From: Streptomyces sp. DH-12
GTDB lineage: Bacteria > Actinomycetota > Actinomycetes > Streptomycetales > Streptomycetaceae
DNA: 64,000 nucleotides
Assembly: GCF_002899455.1 (NCBI RefSeq)
Contig: NZ_PPFB01000001.1
Span: forward strand, 7,014,501 to 7,078,500
Direction: 5' to 3'
Positions within the stretch are counted from its first letter, which is position 1. Every line of letters starts with the position of its first letter. Under the pieces are notes generated by a model, which saw only the letters and a list, made by a program, of their open reading frames with translations, was not told the DNA's origin and did not search any database. The translations under genes and the position numbers were made by a program. Shown here piece by piece: positions 24,736-33,454 of the stretch.

Positions 24736-26234
24736 GCAGGGGACGAAGCCGCTGGTGGCCTCGTTCGGTACGGGCCCGCGCGGCCCTCGCCGCGGCGCTG
24801 ACCGCCGCGGTCGTCCTGACCGGCATCGGCTGGTGGGTGCACCAGGAGGTCTACCGGCGGAGTCTGTCGGTCGCGCATGAGAAGGCCCGTGACGACCTCC
24901 TCGCCCTCGTCGACCAGCTCGAGAAGGGCCACGTCCCCAGTCCGCGGCGCGCCGTGCCGTACGAGGTCGTGGCGACCGGCCGGCACACCGCCGTGGCCGC
25001 CGGCGGGGGCATGGACGACTTCGACCCGGGTGCCGGACACGTGCTGCCCGCCCCTGCCGCGCGCACGACTCCGATGCCGGACGGTGGCGCGGAACGGGGC
25101 TACGCGTACCAGCCCATCCGCATACCGGACCGCTCCGACTACGACCCGGGCGGCGGCAACGTCCCTCACCTGGCCGGCCGGACCTACGAGATCCTGTACG
25201 ACGACATCCGGGCCGGACAGCTGAGCCGTGAACAGGCCGCCGCGCTCGGCGTCCGCCCCGACGCCACCCTGCGGGCCTACGTCGTCCTGGTCCCGGACAC
25301 CGCCGAGGACATGGCCGCAGCCATCGACGACCTGCTGCTGCGCGCCGGCCTCGCCGGCCTCGTCCTCATCGGAGCCGTCGCCTACGTCACCGTCCGCGTC
25401 GCGCTCCGGCCCGTCGAAGCCGTCCGCCGCCTCACCGCCTCGGTCACCGATCCGCGCGAACGTGTCACCGTCCCCGCCACCGCCCACGAGATCACCGCCC
25501 TCGCCACCGCCATCAACACCACGCTCCGACGGCTCGATCACGCCGCCGCCCAGCAGCGCCGGTTCGTCGCCGACGCCGCCCACGAGCTGCGCAGCCCGCT
25601 CACCACCCTGCTGACCAGCCTGGAGGTGGCCCTCGCCCACCCGGAACGCACCGACTGGCCCGCCACCGCCACGACCGCCGCACGGCAGACCCGCCGCCTC
25701 CAGGGGCTCGCCGAGGACCTGCTGCTGCTCGCCCGCCTCGACACCCGCGCCCCGACGACCGACCCCGAGCCCGTCGACCTGAGCGCCCTCACCTCCGAGC
25801 TGACCGAGCACCACCCCCTCGCCGCACGCAAGGTGAAACCCACCCTCGAAAGCACCGGCCCCGCGTACGTCCGCGGTACTCGCGACGAACTCGAACGGCT
25901 GCTGCGCAACCTCCTCGACAACGCCGCCCGCCACGCCGCCCACCGCATCCAGGTGACCGTCCGGAGCGAGGACGACCAGGTCGTCGTGACGGTGCACGAC
26001 GACGGGCCGGGCGTGCCGGCCGAGGACGCCGAGCGGATCTTCGAACGCTTCGTCCGGCTGGACGACGCCCGCTCCCGCGACCAGGGAGGAACCGGTCTGG
26101 GCCTCGCCATCGCCCGTGACCTGGCCCAGCGGCACGGAGGCACCCTCACCCTCGCCCCGCGCACCCTCGGAGCGTGCTTCGAGCTGCGCCTGCCGCAGGC
26201 CCCCGCCCCGGACCCGGACGCGGACGCGGGCTGA
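24726..26234 (+). CDS. Sensor histidine kinase
   Basis: A 502-residue membrane kinase starting with GTG inside the response-regulator remnant. TM1 is at about residues 15-33, an extracytoplasmic sensor region at about 40-195, TM2 at about 200-222, then HAMP. The HisKA box FVADAAHELRSPLTTLLTS carries the phospho-acceptor His286. The ATPase domain shows LLRNLLDNAARHA (N box), DDGPGVP (G1) and GGTGLGLAIARDL (G2). All catalytic boxes are intact although the adjacent partner regulator is broken, so it is either orphaned, cross-talking or recently stranded. Confidence 0.93.
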   Translation: MNASRGRSRWWPRSVRARAALAAALTAAVVLTGIGWWVHQEVYRRSLSVAHEKARDDLLALVDQLEKGHVPSPRRAVPYEVVATGRHTAVAAGGGMDDFDPGAGHVLPAPAARTTPMPDGGAERGYAYQPIRIPDRSDYDPGGGNVPHLAGRTYEILYDDIRAGQLSREQAAALGVRPDATLRAYVVLVPDTAEDMAAAIDDLLLRAGLAGLVLIGAVAYVTVRVALRPVEAVRRLTASVTDPRERVTVPATAHEITALATAINTTLRRLDHAAAQQRRFVADAAHELRSPLTTLLTSLEVALAHPERTDWPATATTAARQTRRLQGLAEDLLLLARLDTRAPTTDPEPVDLSALTSELTEHHPLAARKVKPTLESTGPAYVRGTRDELERLLRNLLDNAARHAAHRIQVTVRSEDDQVVVTVHDDGPGVPAEDAERIFERFVRLDDARSRDQGGTGLGLAIARDLAQRHGGTLTLAPRTLGACFELRLPQAPAPDPDADAG

Positions 26235-26430
26235 CGCGCCCGGCAGCGGCCATCCGCCCGCCGGGGCGTCCTCGCGGGCGGCGCCGTCGACGCGCGTACG
26301 ACGAGTGCGGTGGCCGCTCGACGTGGCGGGACCCGGCCTTCTCACCGCCCGCCGGCCGCTCGGAGCGGAGTCCGGGAGAAGACGCCGAGCCGGCCGGGTC
26401 GAGGCGCCGTCCGGTGGGTACCCGCACGGC

Positions 26431-26967
26431 ATGTTCAAGCGCGCACTGTGGCAGGGACTGATCGCCGGCACCGCCGGAGGCGTCGTGATGACCCTCGGCG
26501 AGAAGCTCGAGCAGGCCGTCACCGCACGGCCCGACTCCCACGTACCCGCCCGGGTCCTGCAACGCCTGACCGGCCTGCCCGAACACCCGGGCAAGCAGCC
26601 GCTGCCGGTGAACTGGGCCATGCACTTCGGGCAGGCCGCCCTTCTCGGCGTGCTGCGCTCGGTCATGGCGCAGGCAGGACTGCGCGGACCGGTCGCCTCG
26701 GCGAAGTTCACCGTCGTGCGCCTCACCAACGACCAGATCCTCGAGAACGCCACCGGTGTCGGCGCCCCGCCGCCCACCTGGCCCCGCCGGGAACTCGTCA
26801 TCGACGTCCTGCACAAGACCGTCTACGCCTTCGTCACCGGAGCGGTCGCCGACGTCCTCGCCCGGCGGAGCATCGGCCCCGGGCCCGGTCAGCGCCATGC
26901 GGCCCTGCGCCCCGGCCGCCGTCCCGACGTCGGGCCGCTGCCCCGCGGCGAGGCGTACGGCAGGTGA
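26431..26967 (+). CDS. Conserved membrane-associated hypothetical protein
   Basis: A 178-residue protein beginning MFKRALWQGLIAGTAGGVVM, a glycine-rich hydrophobic segment like those of DUF1440/YagU-type proteins. Later segments (MHFGQAALLGVLRSVMAQAG, VIDVLHKTVYAFVTGAVADV) are moderately hydrophobic. The C terminus is basic and proline-rich. Conserved-looking LGEKLEQAVTAR follows the first helix. No enzyme motif is visible and function is unknown. It stands between the kinase gene and a convergent HD-domain gene. Confidence 0.72.
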   Translation: MFKRALWQGLIAGTAGGVVMTLGEKLEQAVTARPDSHVPARVLQRLTGLPEHPGKQPLPVNWAMHFGQAALLGVLRSVMAQAGLRGPVASAKFTVVRLTNDQILENATGVGAPPPTWPRRELVIDVLHKTVYAFVTGAVADVLARRSIGPGPGQRHAALRPGRRPDVGPLPRGEAYGR

Positions 26968-27009
26968 CCGGAGGGAACCCCGCGGGCGGCGCCGCCTCTC
27001 GGCGACCGG

Positions 27010-27648
27010 CTACTCGGGCCATGCCGAGTTCTGGACGGCCTCGACGAAGTCGACACGGCGGAAGCCCGGCACGAAGTGCTCCAGGACGTCGGCGTTGACC
27101 GTGCCGAAGGTGGTGGCGGGCCGGTGCCTGAAGCCGTCGGCGAACGCCTGGAGGATCTGACGCTTGAAGTCCGGGCGCGGGTGCGCGGCGGTGACCTCGT
27201 CGATGTGCGCGCGGGTGAGGTCGTCCAGGCGCAGGCCCAGCACGTCGGTCTCCACACCCGCCGTCGTCGCCGCGATCTCGGGAGCCATCTCGTACGGCAC
27301 CTCCGGGGTGGTGTGCAGGGCGACGGCCGTCCACACCGTGCCGGCGTCGCCCTCGGGCAGCCCGTGACGCAGCAGGAACGCCCGGGCCTGGTCGGCCCCG
27401 TCCATCTCGAACCGCTGGTCGTCGGAGCGGTACGGCTCCACCAGCCCGGTGTCGTGGAACAGGGCGGCCACGTACAGCAGTTCGGGGTCGGGGTGCAGCC
27501 CGCGCGCCGCGGCCTGAAGGCTGCCGAACAGGAACACCCGGCGAGAATGGTGGTAGATCAGCGGCGGGGTCGTGTCGCGGATCAGTTCGGTGGCGTCCCG
27601 CGCCGGCGCGCTGTCGGGAATCGCGACACCGGCGATCTTCTCGCTCAT
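27010..27648 (-). CDS. HD-domain hydrolase (cyanamide hydratase-like)
   Basis: A 212-residue protein of the HD superfamily. YHHSRRVFLFG supplies the first metal-ligand histidine, and LFHDTGL the paired His65-Asp66. Downstream ALHTTPEVP and the C-terminal Asp region complete the metal site. The layout resembles the HD group that includes cyanamide hydratase and actinobacterial phosphohydrolase-like proteins. Start ATG 27648 was chosen because GGAGG lies just upstream; a TTG twelve bases earlier would swallow that site. Substrate unknown. Confidence 0.85.
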   Translation of the reverse strand: MSEKIAGVAIPDSAPARDATELIRDTTPPLIYHHSRRVFLFGSLQAAARGLHPDPELLYVAALFHDTGLVEPYRSDDQRFEMDGADQARAFLLRHGLPEGDAGTVWTAVALHTTPEVPYEMAPEIAATTAGVETDVLGLRLDDLTRAHIDEVTAAHPRPDFKRQILQAFADGFRHRPATTFGTVNADVLEHFVPGFRRVDFVEAVQNSAWPE

Positions 27649-27790
27649 GGCTGCCTCCAAGAGGTCGGGCGGTGCGGAACACTTCCACCCTGCGCCTCCG
27701 CCGGCGCCCGCGCCCTCTCACGGAGGGCCGACGACCCCTTGGAAACGGACACGGGGAGCCGAGGGCCGTCGGCCCGCTTATGGTGATCCG

Positions 27791-28393
27791 ATGCTGCTCG
27801 TTCCCAGATGGGCGCTGCTCTCGTCGGGGTGCGCGCCGGTGCTGCTGATCGCGGGGTGGGTGGTCGCGGCGGCGCTGGAGGGGTCCGCCTACGATCCGGT
27901 GACGCAGACGATCAGTGTCCTGGCGGCCTACGGCGCCTCGGGCTCCTGGGTGATGACCGGGGCGTTCCTCGCGCTGGGCGTCTGCCACCTGCTCACCGCG
28001 TGGGGACTGCGGGCGGCCGCGGCGGCCGGACGGGTGGCGCTGGCCGGCGGGGGAGTGGCCGCACTGGCCGTGGCGGTGGTCCCCACGCCGAGCAGCGGAG
28101 GATCGCTGGGGCACGGGTCGGTGGCGGCCGCCGGGTTCACGCTGCTCGCCCTGTGGCCGGTCCTCGCCGCGAGCGGCGGCAGCGGCACGCCGTGGGCGCT
28201 GCGGCCGCTGCCGTCCTTCGCGGCGACCGCGGTGATGGTCGCCGGAGCGGTGTGGTTCCTGATCGAGATGGACCGGCACGGCATGGCGGGCGTCGCCGAA
28301 CGCGTGGTGACGGCCGTGCAGTCGCTGTGGCCTTTCGTCGTCGTCCTGTCGTGCCTCCGGCACCGCGCGGGGCGCGGTGCGCCGTCCGCGTGA
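27791..28393 (+). CDS. DUF998-type membrane protein
   Basis: A 200-residue protein with about six hydrophobic helices. The sequence DPVTQTISVLAAYGASG after the first TM is typical of the DUF998 family, and VVPTPSSGGSLGHGSVA of its third loop. Role unknown; members are integral to the cytoplasmic membrane. Divergent from the HD-domain gene. Confidence 0.8.
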   Translation: MLLVPRWALLSSGCAPVLLIAGWVVAAALEGSAYDPVTQTISVLAAYGASGSWVMTGAFLALGVCHLLTAWGLRAAAAAGRVALAGGGVAALAVAVVPTPSSGGSLGHGSVAAAGFTLLALWPVLAASGGSGTPWALRPLPSFAATAVMVAGAVWFLIEMDRHGMAGVAERVVTAVQSLWPFVVVLSCLRHRAGRGAPSA

Positions 28394-28593
28394 CCGTCTC
28401 GGAGGAACCGTGAGCCGCCCACGGGCCCGGACGACCGCACCACGTCCCGGCCGCCCCGCGACCAGGTGTCACGGACGGCCGTGCCGCACGCGGCCAGCCG
28501 CTCGACCGGGCCGGCCGGACCCTGCGGGTGCTCCGCGTCGGTGCTCGAGCGGACCCCGGAGCCGGGCGGACGCCGGGTCGCGGGGGCGGACCG

Positions 28594-28809
28594 CTAACCC
28601 GCCTCGATGCGGAGGACGCGGCGGGCCGCCTCGGCCTCCGCGGCCGGCGGGGAGAGCTCGTCCAGCGTGCCCAGCTCCGTGTCGCCCGCCAGCTCCCGCT
28701 CCCAGGCGTCGGCGAGCCGCTGCTGCTCCTCGTGGGGTTTCGCGCTGACGGCCTCCCGGTGCTCCGGGTCCAGGGCCGTGAGGAAACGCTCGACCGAGTC
28801 CGTGGACAT
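28594..28809 (-). CDS. Small hypothetical protein
   Basis: A 71-residue, highly charged helical protein: MSTDSVERFLTALDPEHREA, then LADAWERELAGDTELGTLDE. AGGAG lies at good spacing before ATG 28809. No known domain. The sequence is plainly protein-like compared with shadow frames. It is divergent from the FAD oxidoreductase gene, and the palindrome at 28941 lies between them. Confidence 0.65.
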   Translation of the reverse strand: MSTDSVERFLTALDPEHREAVSAKPHEEQQRLADAWERELAGDTELGTLDELSPPAAEAEAARRVLRIEAG

Positions 28810-28940
28810 GCCGTGCTCCTTGTTCGCTCGGGAAGGCGCCGCTCGGCCCGGGATGGCCGGCGCCCTCGGGGGACGGGTGCCCGATACGGCCCGGGGCCAC
28901 CCTGCCGGCCCCGCACGGACGGAACACGTACTTGCCGCAC

Positions 28941-28957
28941 CTATCGAATTTCGATAG
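28941..28957. promoter_or_regulatory. Perfect palindrome, ArsR/SmtB-like operator
   Basis: CTATCGAATTTCGATAG: 8-bp arms around one base, AT-rich against its surroundings. The spacing and ATCGAA/TTCGAT half-sites resemble those bound by ArsR/SmtB-family repressors. It lies 93 bp before the FAD oxidoreductase start and 132 bp from the small divergent gene; no regulator gene is adjacent. Confidence 0.55.
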
Positions 28958-29049
28958 CTTTCCATCGTCATTCGATCGGCTGCGGTGGATGCCCCGTGTC
29001 CCACGCGCCTCCCGTCTTCCGTCCCGTGTCCCGTGCCCTGGAGCGTCCG

Positions 29050-30252
29050 ATGCCCTCACCCGCCCGTCCCCGTGTGCCCGCGCCCGCCGCCCGCCCGTCG
29101 TCCGGGGACGCGACCCGTACCGACGTCCTGGTCGTGGGGGCCGGACTGGCCGGACTGCACGTCGCCACGCGGCTCGCCCGGCAGGGGCACGACGTACTCC
29201 TGGTGGACCGGCGCACCACCCTGGCCGGCGCGATCCGCACCACCGGGATCTTCGTGCGCAAGACGCTCGACGACTTCCCGCTGCCCGAGCGGCACCTGGG
29301 CCCGCCGATCCGGCGCATGCTGCTCTACCCACCCAGTCTGAGCCGCCCCGTCGCCCTGGTCAGCGACCGGGACGAGTTCCGCGTCGGCGACATGGCCGGG
29401 CTGTACGAGACGTCGGCCGCCGTCGCCGTCGACGCGGGCGTACGCCTCGCGCTGGGCACCCGCTACGCCGGCCGGCACGACGGCGCGTACCACCTGATCG
29501 GCCGCGGGGGGCCCTTCCGGGTCCGCGCCCGGTACGTCGTCGGCGCGGACGGCGCCCGGTCGAGCGTCGCCCGCGACCTCGGACTCGACCGCAACCGCCA
29601 CCTCCTGGTCGGGGCCGAGGAGGTCTTCCCGGTGACCCCGGACGGCGGACCGCCCACCTTCCACTGCGTCCTCGACCCCCGGATCGCCCCCGGATACCTC
29701 GCGTGGGCGGTCAACGACGGCGAGCACGCCCACGTCGGCGTCGCCGGGTACGCCGACCGCTTCCCCGACGGACTGCGCCGGGCCATGGAACGCTTCAGCT
29801 CCCGCGCTCCCGGGCTCGGGGGCGTACGGCGTCCCGAGGCGGTGGAGCGGCGCGGCGGGCCGATACCCGTCGGCGGGGTGCTGCGCCGCATCGGCTGCGC
29901 GGACGGACTGCTCGTCGGGGACGCGGCCGGCGCGGTGTCCCCGCTCACCGCCGGCGGCCTCGACCCCTGCCTGCGCCTGTCCGACCTGGCCGCCCAGGTC
30001 CTCGACGACGCCCTGCGGACCGGCGCCCCGCACGCACTGACCCACTACAGCGGCGCCACCCTGCGGTCCCGTTTCCGCGGCCGCCTGGCACTGCGCACCG
30101 GACTCGCGCACATCCGGACGCCCGCCGCGACCACCGCGGCGTTCACCCTGTTGCGCACCCCGCCCGGCCGGGCGGCGGCGGCCCGGATCCTCTTCGGCGA
30201 CCGCTCCTTCCCCGATCAGCCCGCCCCCCGGCCGAGCCTGGCGAGCGGCTGA
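29050..30252 (+). CDS. FAD-dependent oxidoreductase (geranylgeranyl reductase-like)
   Basis: A 400-residue flavoprotein. The dinucleotide-binding motif VLVVGAGLAGLHVATRLARQ lies at about residues 24-43 and ends with DR at the strand-2 acid. RYVVGADGARSSVARDLGL is the DG motif and LLVGDAAGAVSPLTAGGLDP the GD motif for the FAD ribityl chain, placing it in the p-hydroxybenzoate hydroxylase/geranylgeranyl reductase group. No substrate can be named. An upstream GTG would add about 18 residues. A perfect palindrome in its promoter region suggests repression by an ArsR-type protein encoded elsewhere. Confidence 0.87.
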   Translation: MPSPARPRVPAPAARPSSGDATRTDVLVVGAGLAGLHVATRLARQGHDVLLVDRRTTLAGAIRTTGIFVRKTLDDFPLPERHLGPPIRRMLLYPPSLSRPVALVSDRDEFRVGDMAGLYETSAAVAVDAGVRLALGTRYAGRHDGAYHLIGRGGPFRVRARYVVGADGARSSVARDLGLDRNRHLLVGAEEVFPVTPDGGPPTFHCVLDPRIAPGYLAWAVNDGEHAHVGVAGYADRFPDGLRRAMERFSSRAPGLGGVRRPEAVERRGGPIPVGGVLRRIGCADGLLVGDAAGAVSPLTAGGLDPCLRLSDLAAQVLDDALRTGAPHALTHYSGATLRSRFRGRLALRTGLAHIRTPAATTAAFTLLRTPPGRAAAARILFGDRSFPDQPAPRPSLASG

Positions 30253-30315
30253 CCCCGGTGTCGCGGAGGGTCCGCGCCGCATGCGCGCCCCTGCCACCCC
30301 GTGCACGCTGGATCC

Positions 30316-30540
30316 ATGGCGAGCGACCACCCCATCGTGATCTACCCGCCCGCCGGCGACGGCGGCCGCCGGGTCCGGGCCGGCCCGCACTTCCTGGGCA
30401 TGGCCTACACCCTGCTGGACGTCGTGGAGTTCCTGCGGCTGGCCGGGATGGAGGACGTCGACGACGACTGGATGCGGCAGTCCCCGCTCGTCGAGTGGCG
30501 CGGCGGCGGCCCGGACACCTGGACCGCCGCCCACGGCTGA
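30316..30540 (+). CDS. Small hypothetical protein
   Basis: A 74-residue soluble protein: MASDHPIVIYPPAGDGGRRV, then FLGMAYTLLDVVEFLRLAG and DDDWMRQSPLVEWRGGGPD. Protein-like composition with several aromatics, and no domain I recognise. A GTG 15 bases upstream is an alternative start. It lies between the oxidoreductase and NUDIX genes on the same strand. Confidence 0.7.
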   Translation: MASDHPIVIYPPAGDGGRRVRAGPHFLGMAYTLLDVVEFLRLAGMEDVDDDWMRQSPLVEWRGGGPDTWTAAHG

Positions 30541-30572
30541 CGGGACCGTGCCGCTGCGGGCACGATGTGACC

Positions 30573-31094
30573 ATGACGGAACTGGTCGAACGCGTGGACG
30601 ACGACGATCGGGTGATCGGCCTCGTGGGCAGGGACGAGGCGATACGCAGGCGTTGGCTGCACCGCGTCGCGACGGTCGTCTGCCGGGACACGCGGGGGAG
30701 GATCCTGGTGCACCGCCGACCGCACGGCGTGTCCCGCTTCCCGGGCGGCGTCAACTGGATGCTCGGGGGAGCGGCGGAGCCGGGCGAGACCTACGAGGAG
30801 GCCGCCGCGCGGGAGCTGACGGAGGAACTGGGCGTGCGGGCCCGCCCCCGCCTCGTCCTCGCGTTCCGGTGCGCGGGCGTGATCAGCCCGTACTGGCTCG
30901 GACTGCACGAGACGGTGGTGACCGGGCCCGTCGCCCCCGACCCGGACGAGATCGCGTGGCACGACTGGCTGACGGAGCCGCAGCTCGCGGAGCTGGTACG
31001 GGACACGGCGTTCGTTCCGGACGCCCGCGAGGCGTACGACCGCTGGGCCGCCCTGCGCCGCGGGGAGCCGAGCGCGGCGGGCCCCGCCGAGTGA
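30573..31094 (+). CDS. NUDIX hydrolase
   Basis: A 173-residue NUDIX protein. The box is complete: GGAAEPGETYEEAAARELTE followed by ELGV fits GX5EX7REUXEEXGU. The N-terminal ELVERVDDDDRVIGLVGRDE resembles the isopentenyl-diphosphate isomerase-like subgroup found in YfcD-type proteins. It probably hydrolyses a nucleoside diphosphate-linked substrate in the cytoplasm; the specificity is undetermined. It lies 32 bases after the small hypothetical gene. Confidence 0.88.
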   Translation: MTELVERVDDDDRVIGLVGRDEAIRRRWLHRVATVVCRDTRGRILVHRRPHGVSRFPGGVNWMLGGAAEPGETYEEAAARELTEELGVRARPRLVLAFRCAGVISPYWLGLHETVVTGPVAPDPDEIAWHDWLTEPQLAELVRDTAFVPDAREAYDRWAALRRGEPSAAGPAE

Positions 31095-31196
31095 AACGGG
31101 CGGGCCGCCCCGGCACCCGCGTTCGCGCGCCGTCCGCCGGGCGGTCACCATGGCAGGGACCGGGGGCGGGCCGACTCGTCGTCGCGGAGGGTGGAC

Positions 31197-32072
31197 ATGT
31201 GGGTGCCGGTCCTGTTCGCGCTGGGCGCCGCGCTCAGCAACGCCCTCGCGACCGTGCTCCAGCGCAAGGCCGCCCTGACCGTGCCCAAGTCCGACGGCCT
31301 GCGCGTCGGACTCGTCCTCGACCTGCTGCGCCGCCCCGTCTGGCTGGCCGGCTTCATGGCCGTGATCACCGCCGGCGTCTGCCAGGCCGTGGCGCTCGCG
31401 ACCGGACCGATCACCATCGTGCAGCCCCTGTTCGTCCTGGAACTCCCGCTCGCCCTCGTCATCGCCACGGCACTGCTCCAGGGGCGGCTGTCCCGCACCG
31501 GCTGGCTGGCCGTCTGCACGGTGGTGGCGGGGCTCGCCGTCCTGCTGTTCGCCGCGTCGCCCGCCGGGAACCGCACCCAGGTGCCGATGACCCACTGGAT
31601 CCCGGCCCTCGTCGTGTGCGCCGCCGCCGCCGTCGCCCTCGTCGTCGTCGCACTCGGCCGCCCCGAGGGCCGCGCACGCGCCGCCTGCTTCGGACTGGCC
31701 GCGGCGGTCTCGTACGCCATGACGGCCGCGCTGATGAAGACGTCGATGCACACCCTCGACGACGGAGGCGTCACCGCCTTCCTCACCACCTGGCAGACGT
31801 ACGGCTTCGCCCTGTTCGGGGTCTGCGCGCTGTTCCTCCTCGAGAACGCGATGCAGTCCGGCCCCTTGGTCGCCTCCCAGCCGGCCCTCACGCTGGGGGA
31901 CGCGTGCGTGAGCCTGGCCCTCGGCATCACGGTCTACGCGGAGTACGTCCGCACGGGATGGTGGCTGGTCCCCCAGCTCCTGGGCGCCGCGCTGATCGTG
32001 GCCGGCGTGCTGGCGCTGTCCCGCCTGCCGTTGGCGCGGGCGCTGGCGAGCGAGGAGAAGGGGACGCCCTGA
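31197..32072 (+). CDS. DMT-superfamily (EamA/NIPA-like) membrane transporter, copy 1
   Basis: A 291-residue protein with nine or ten TM helices. The first helix carries ALSNALATVLQRKAAL, typical of EamA-like actinobacterial exporters. SQPALTLGDACVSLALGI marks the second half. ATG 31197 is preferred because GGAGGG lies six bases before it; GTG 31191 overlaps that site. A paralogue with the same landmarks lies at 41661-42578. Transported substrate unknown. Confidence 0.83.
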   Translation: MWVPVLFALGAALSNALATVLQRKAALTVPKSDGLRVGLVLDLLRRPVWLAGFMAVITAGVCQAVALATGPITIVQPLFVLELPLALVIATALLQGRLSRTGWLAVCTVVAGLAVLLFAASPAGNRTQVPMTHWIPALVVCAAAAVALVVVALGRPEGRARAACFGLAAAVSYAMTAALMKTSMHTLDDGGVTAFLTTWQTYGFALFGVCALFLLENAMQSGPLVASQPALTLGDACVSLALGITVYAEYVRTGWWLVPQLLGAALIVAGVLALSRLPLARALASEEKGTP

Positions 32073-32389
32073 GGGGAACGTCGTTCCGGGTGCCCCGCAC
32101 CTGCGCGCGTTGCTCGACGACTGACGCCCCGCCATCCCCCCACACGCTTATGAGGAGCCCTTTCGTGAACCGTTCCGCCGGCGGGCCGAGGTCCTCCGCG
32201 CCCCGGTCCGAGCAGGCCGCGCCGGCCGCCGCGACGGCCCTGCCGCCACGGCGCGCAGCGGGAGCCGCCGGCGCATGACTGCTGACGCCGGATCTCACAC
32301 GAGGTCACGGGCGGCCAGGAGGGGCGCCCTGGCTGTGACCACGCGGCTCGCCGGCGCCCTACGGAGGACGCTGTGTAAGGTCCCGCCCC
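32073..32389. other. Intergenic stretch, no supported gene
   Basis: Short frames here are alanine/proline/arginine-rich without a recognisable family. No strong hairpin was seen. Confidence 0.45.
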
Positions 32390-33454
32390 ATGACCCCACC
32401 GTCCCCCGCCCCCGCCCCCGCCCCCGGCCCCCGCCCCCGCGCCCGTGACCTGGGCATCGTCATCGGACCCACCCCCACCGGACCGCTCGACGCCCTCACC
32501 GACGTGCCGGGAGTCCGCGTCGGACACACCACCCTCCGGCCCCGCCCCGACGTGCACAGCGGCGTCACCGCCGTCGTCCCCGACGGCGTACGTCCCGGAG
32601 CCCCGCTCCCCGCCGGCGTGTTCACCGGCAACGGGTACGGCAAGCTCATGGGCACCACCCAGCTCGCCGAACTCGGCGAGCTGGAGACTCCCGTGCTGCT
32701 CACCTCCACGTTGTCCGCGTTCCGGGTCGCCGATGCCCTCGTCGGGTGGATGCTCGAACAGCCCGGATGCGAGGACGTGGTGAGTCTCAACCCCGTCGTG
32801 GGGGAGTGCAACGACGGTTTCCTGTCCGACATCCGCCGCCGGCCCGTGCGCGAGGAGCACGTCCGCGCCGCGTTGGACAGGGCGTCGGCGGGGACGGTCG
32901 CCGAAGGGTGTGTCGGTGCGGGGACCGGCACCGTCGCTCTCGGGTTCAAGGCCGGTGTCGGGACGTCCTCCCGCACACCGGAGGTGAGGGGCCGCCGTGT
33001 CACCGTGGGCGCCCTCGTGCAGGCCAACTTCGGCGGCGCCCTGCGTGTCCTCGGACGGACCGTCACGCCCCGCTCGCTGGGGCTGGAGGACGCCGGGCCG
33101 CCCGCGGAGACCGGGTCCTGCATGATCGTCGTCGCCACGGACGCCCCGCTCGACGCCCGGCAGCTCACCCGCGTCGCACGCCGCGCCGTCTTCGCCCTCG
33201 CCCGCACGGGCGCGGCCTACAGTCACGGCAGCGGTGACTACGCCGTGGCCTTCACCACCACCCGGCCCGGCGCCGCGCCCCCGCTCGCCGACGCCGACCT
33301 GAGCCCCCTCTTCGAGGCGGTCCTCGACGCGGTGGAGGAAGCGGTCCTCAACTCCCTCCTCGCCGCCACCACGACCACGGGCTACGCCGGGCGCACCGTC
33401 CCCGCCCTCCCCGCGGCAGCTGCCGCGGGCGCCGCCTCGTCCACCGGCCGCTGA
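32390..33454 (+). CDS. P1-family (DmpA-type) aminopeptidase
   Basis: A 354-residue member of peptidase family S58 (DmpA). LTDVPGVRVGHTTL is the family's N-terminal signature, and NDGFLSDIR and GAGTGTVALGFKAGVG follow. The proenzyme is expected to cleave itself between Gly242 and Ser243 (TGSCM), making Ser243 the N-terminal nucleophile of the small subunit; ATDAPLDARQL follows as in DmpA. The substrate is probably an N-terminal amino acid of D- or L-type or beta-peptides. Its last 73 bases overlap, tail to tail, the convergent methyltransferase gene. Confidence 0.9.
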   Translation: MTPPSPAPAPAPGPRPRARDLGIVIGPTPTGPLDALTDVPGVRVGHTTLRPRPDVHSGVTAVVPDGVRPGAPLPAGVFTGNGYGKLMGTTQLAELGELETPVLLTSTLSAFRVADALVGWMLEQPGCEDVVSLNPVVGECNDGFLSDIRRRPVREEHVRAALDRASAGTVAEGCVGAGTGTVALGFKAGVGTSSRTPEVRGRRVTVGALVQANFGGALRVLGRTVTPRSLGLEDAGPPAETGSCMIVVATDAPLDARQLTRVARRAVFALARTGAAYSHGSGDYAVAFTTTRPGAAPPLADADLSPLFEAVLDAVEEAVLNSLLAATTTTGYAGRTVPALPAAAAAGAASSTGR

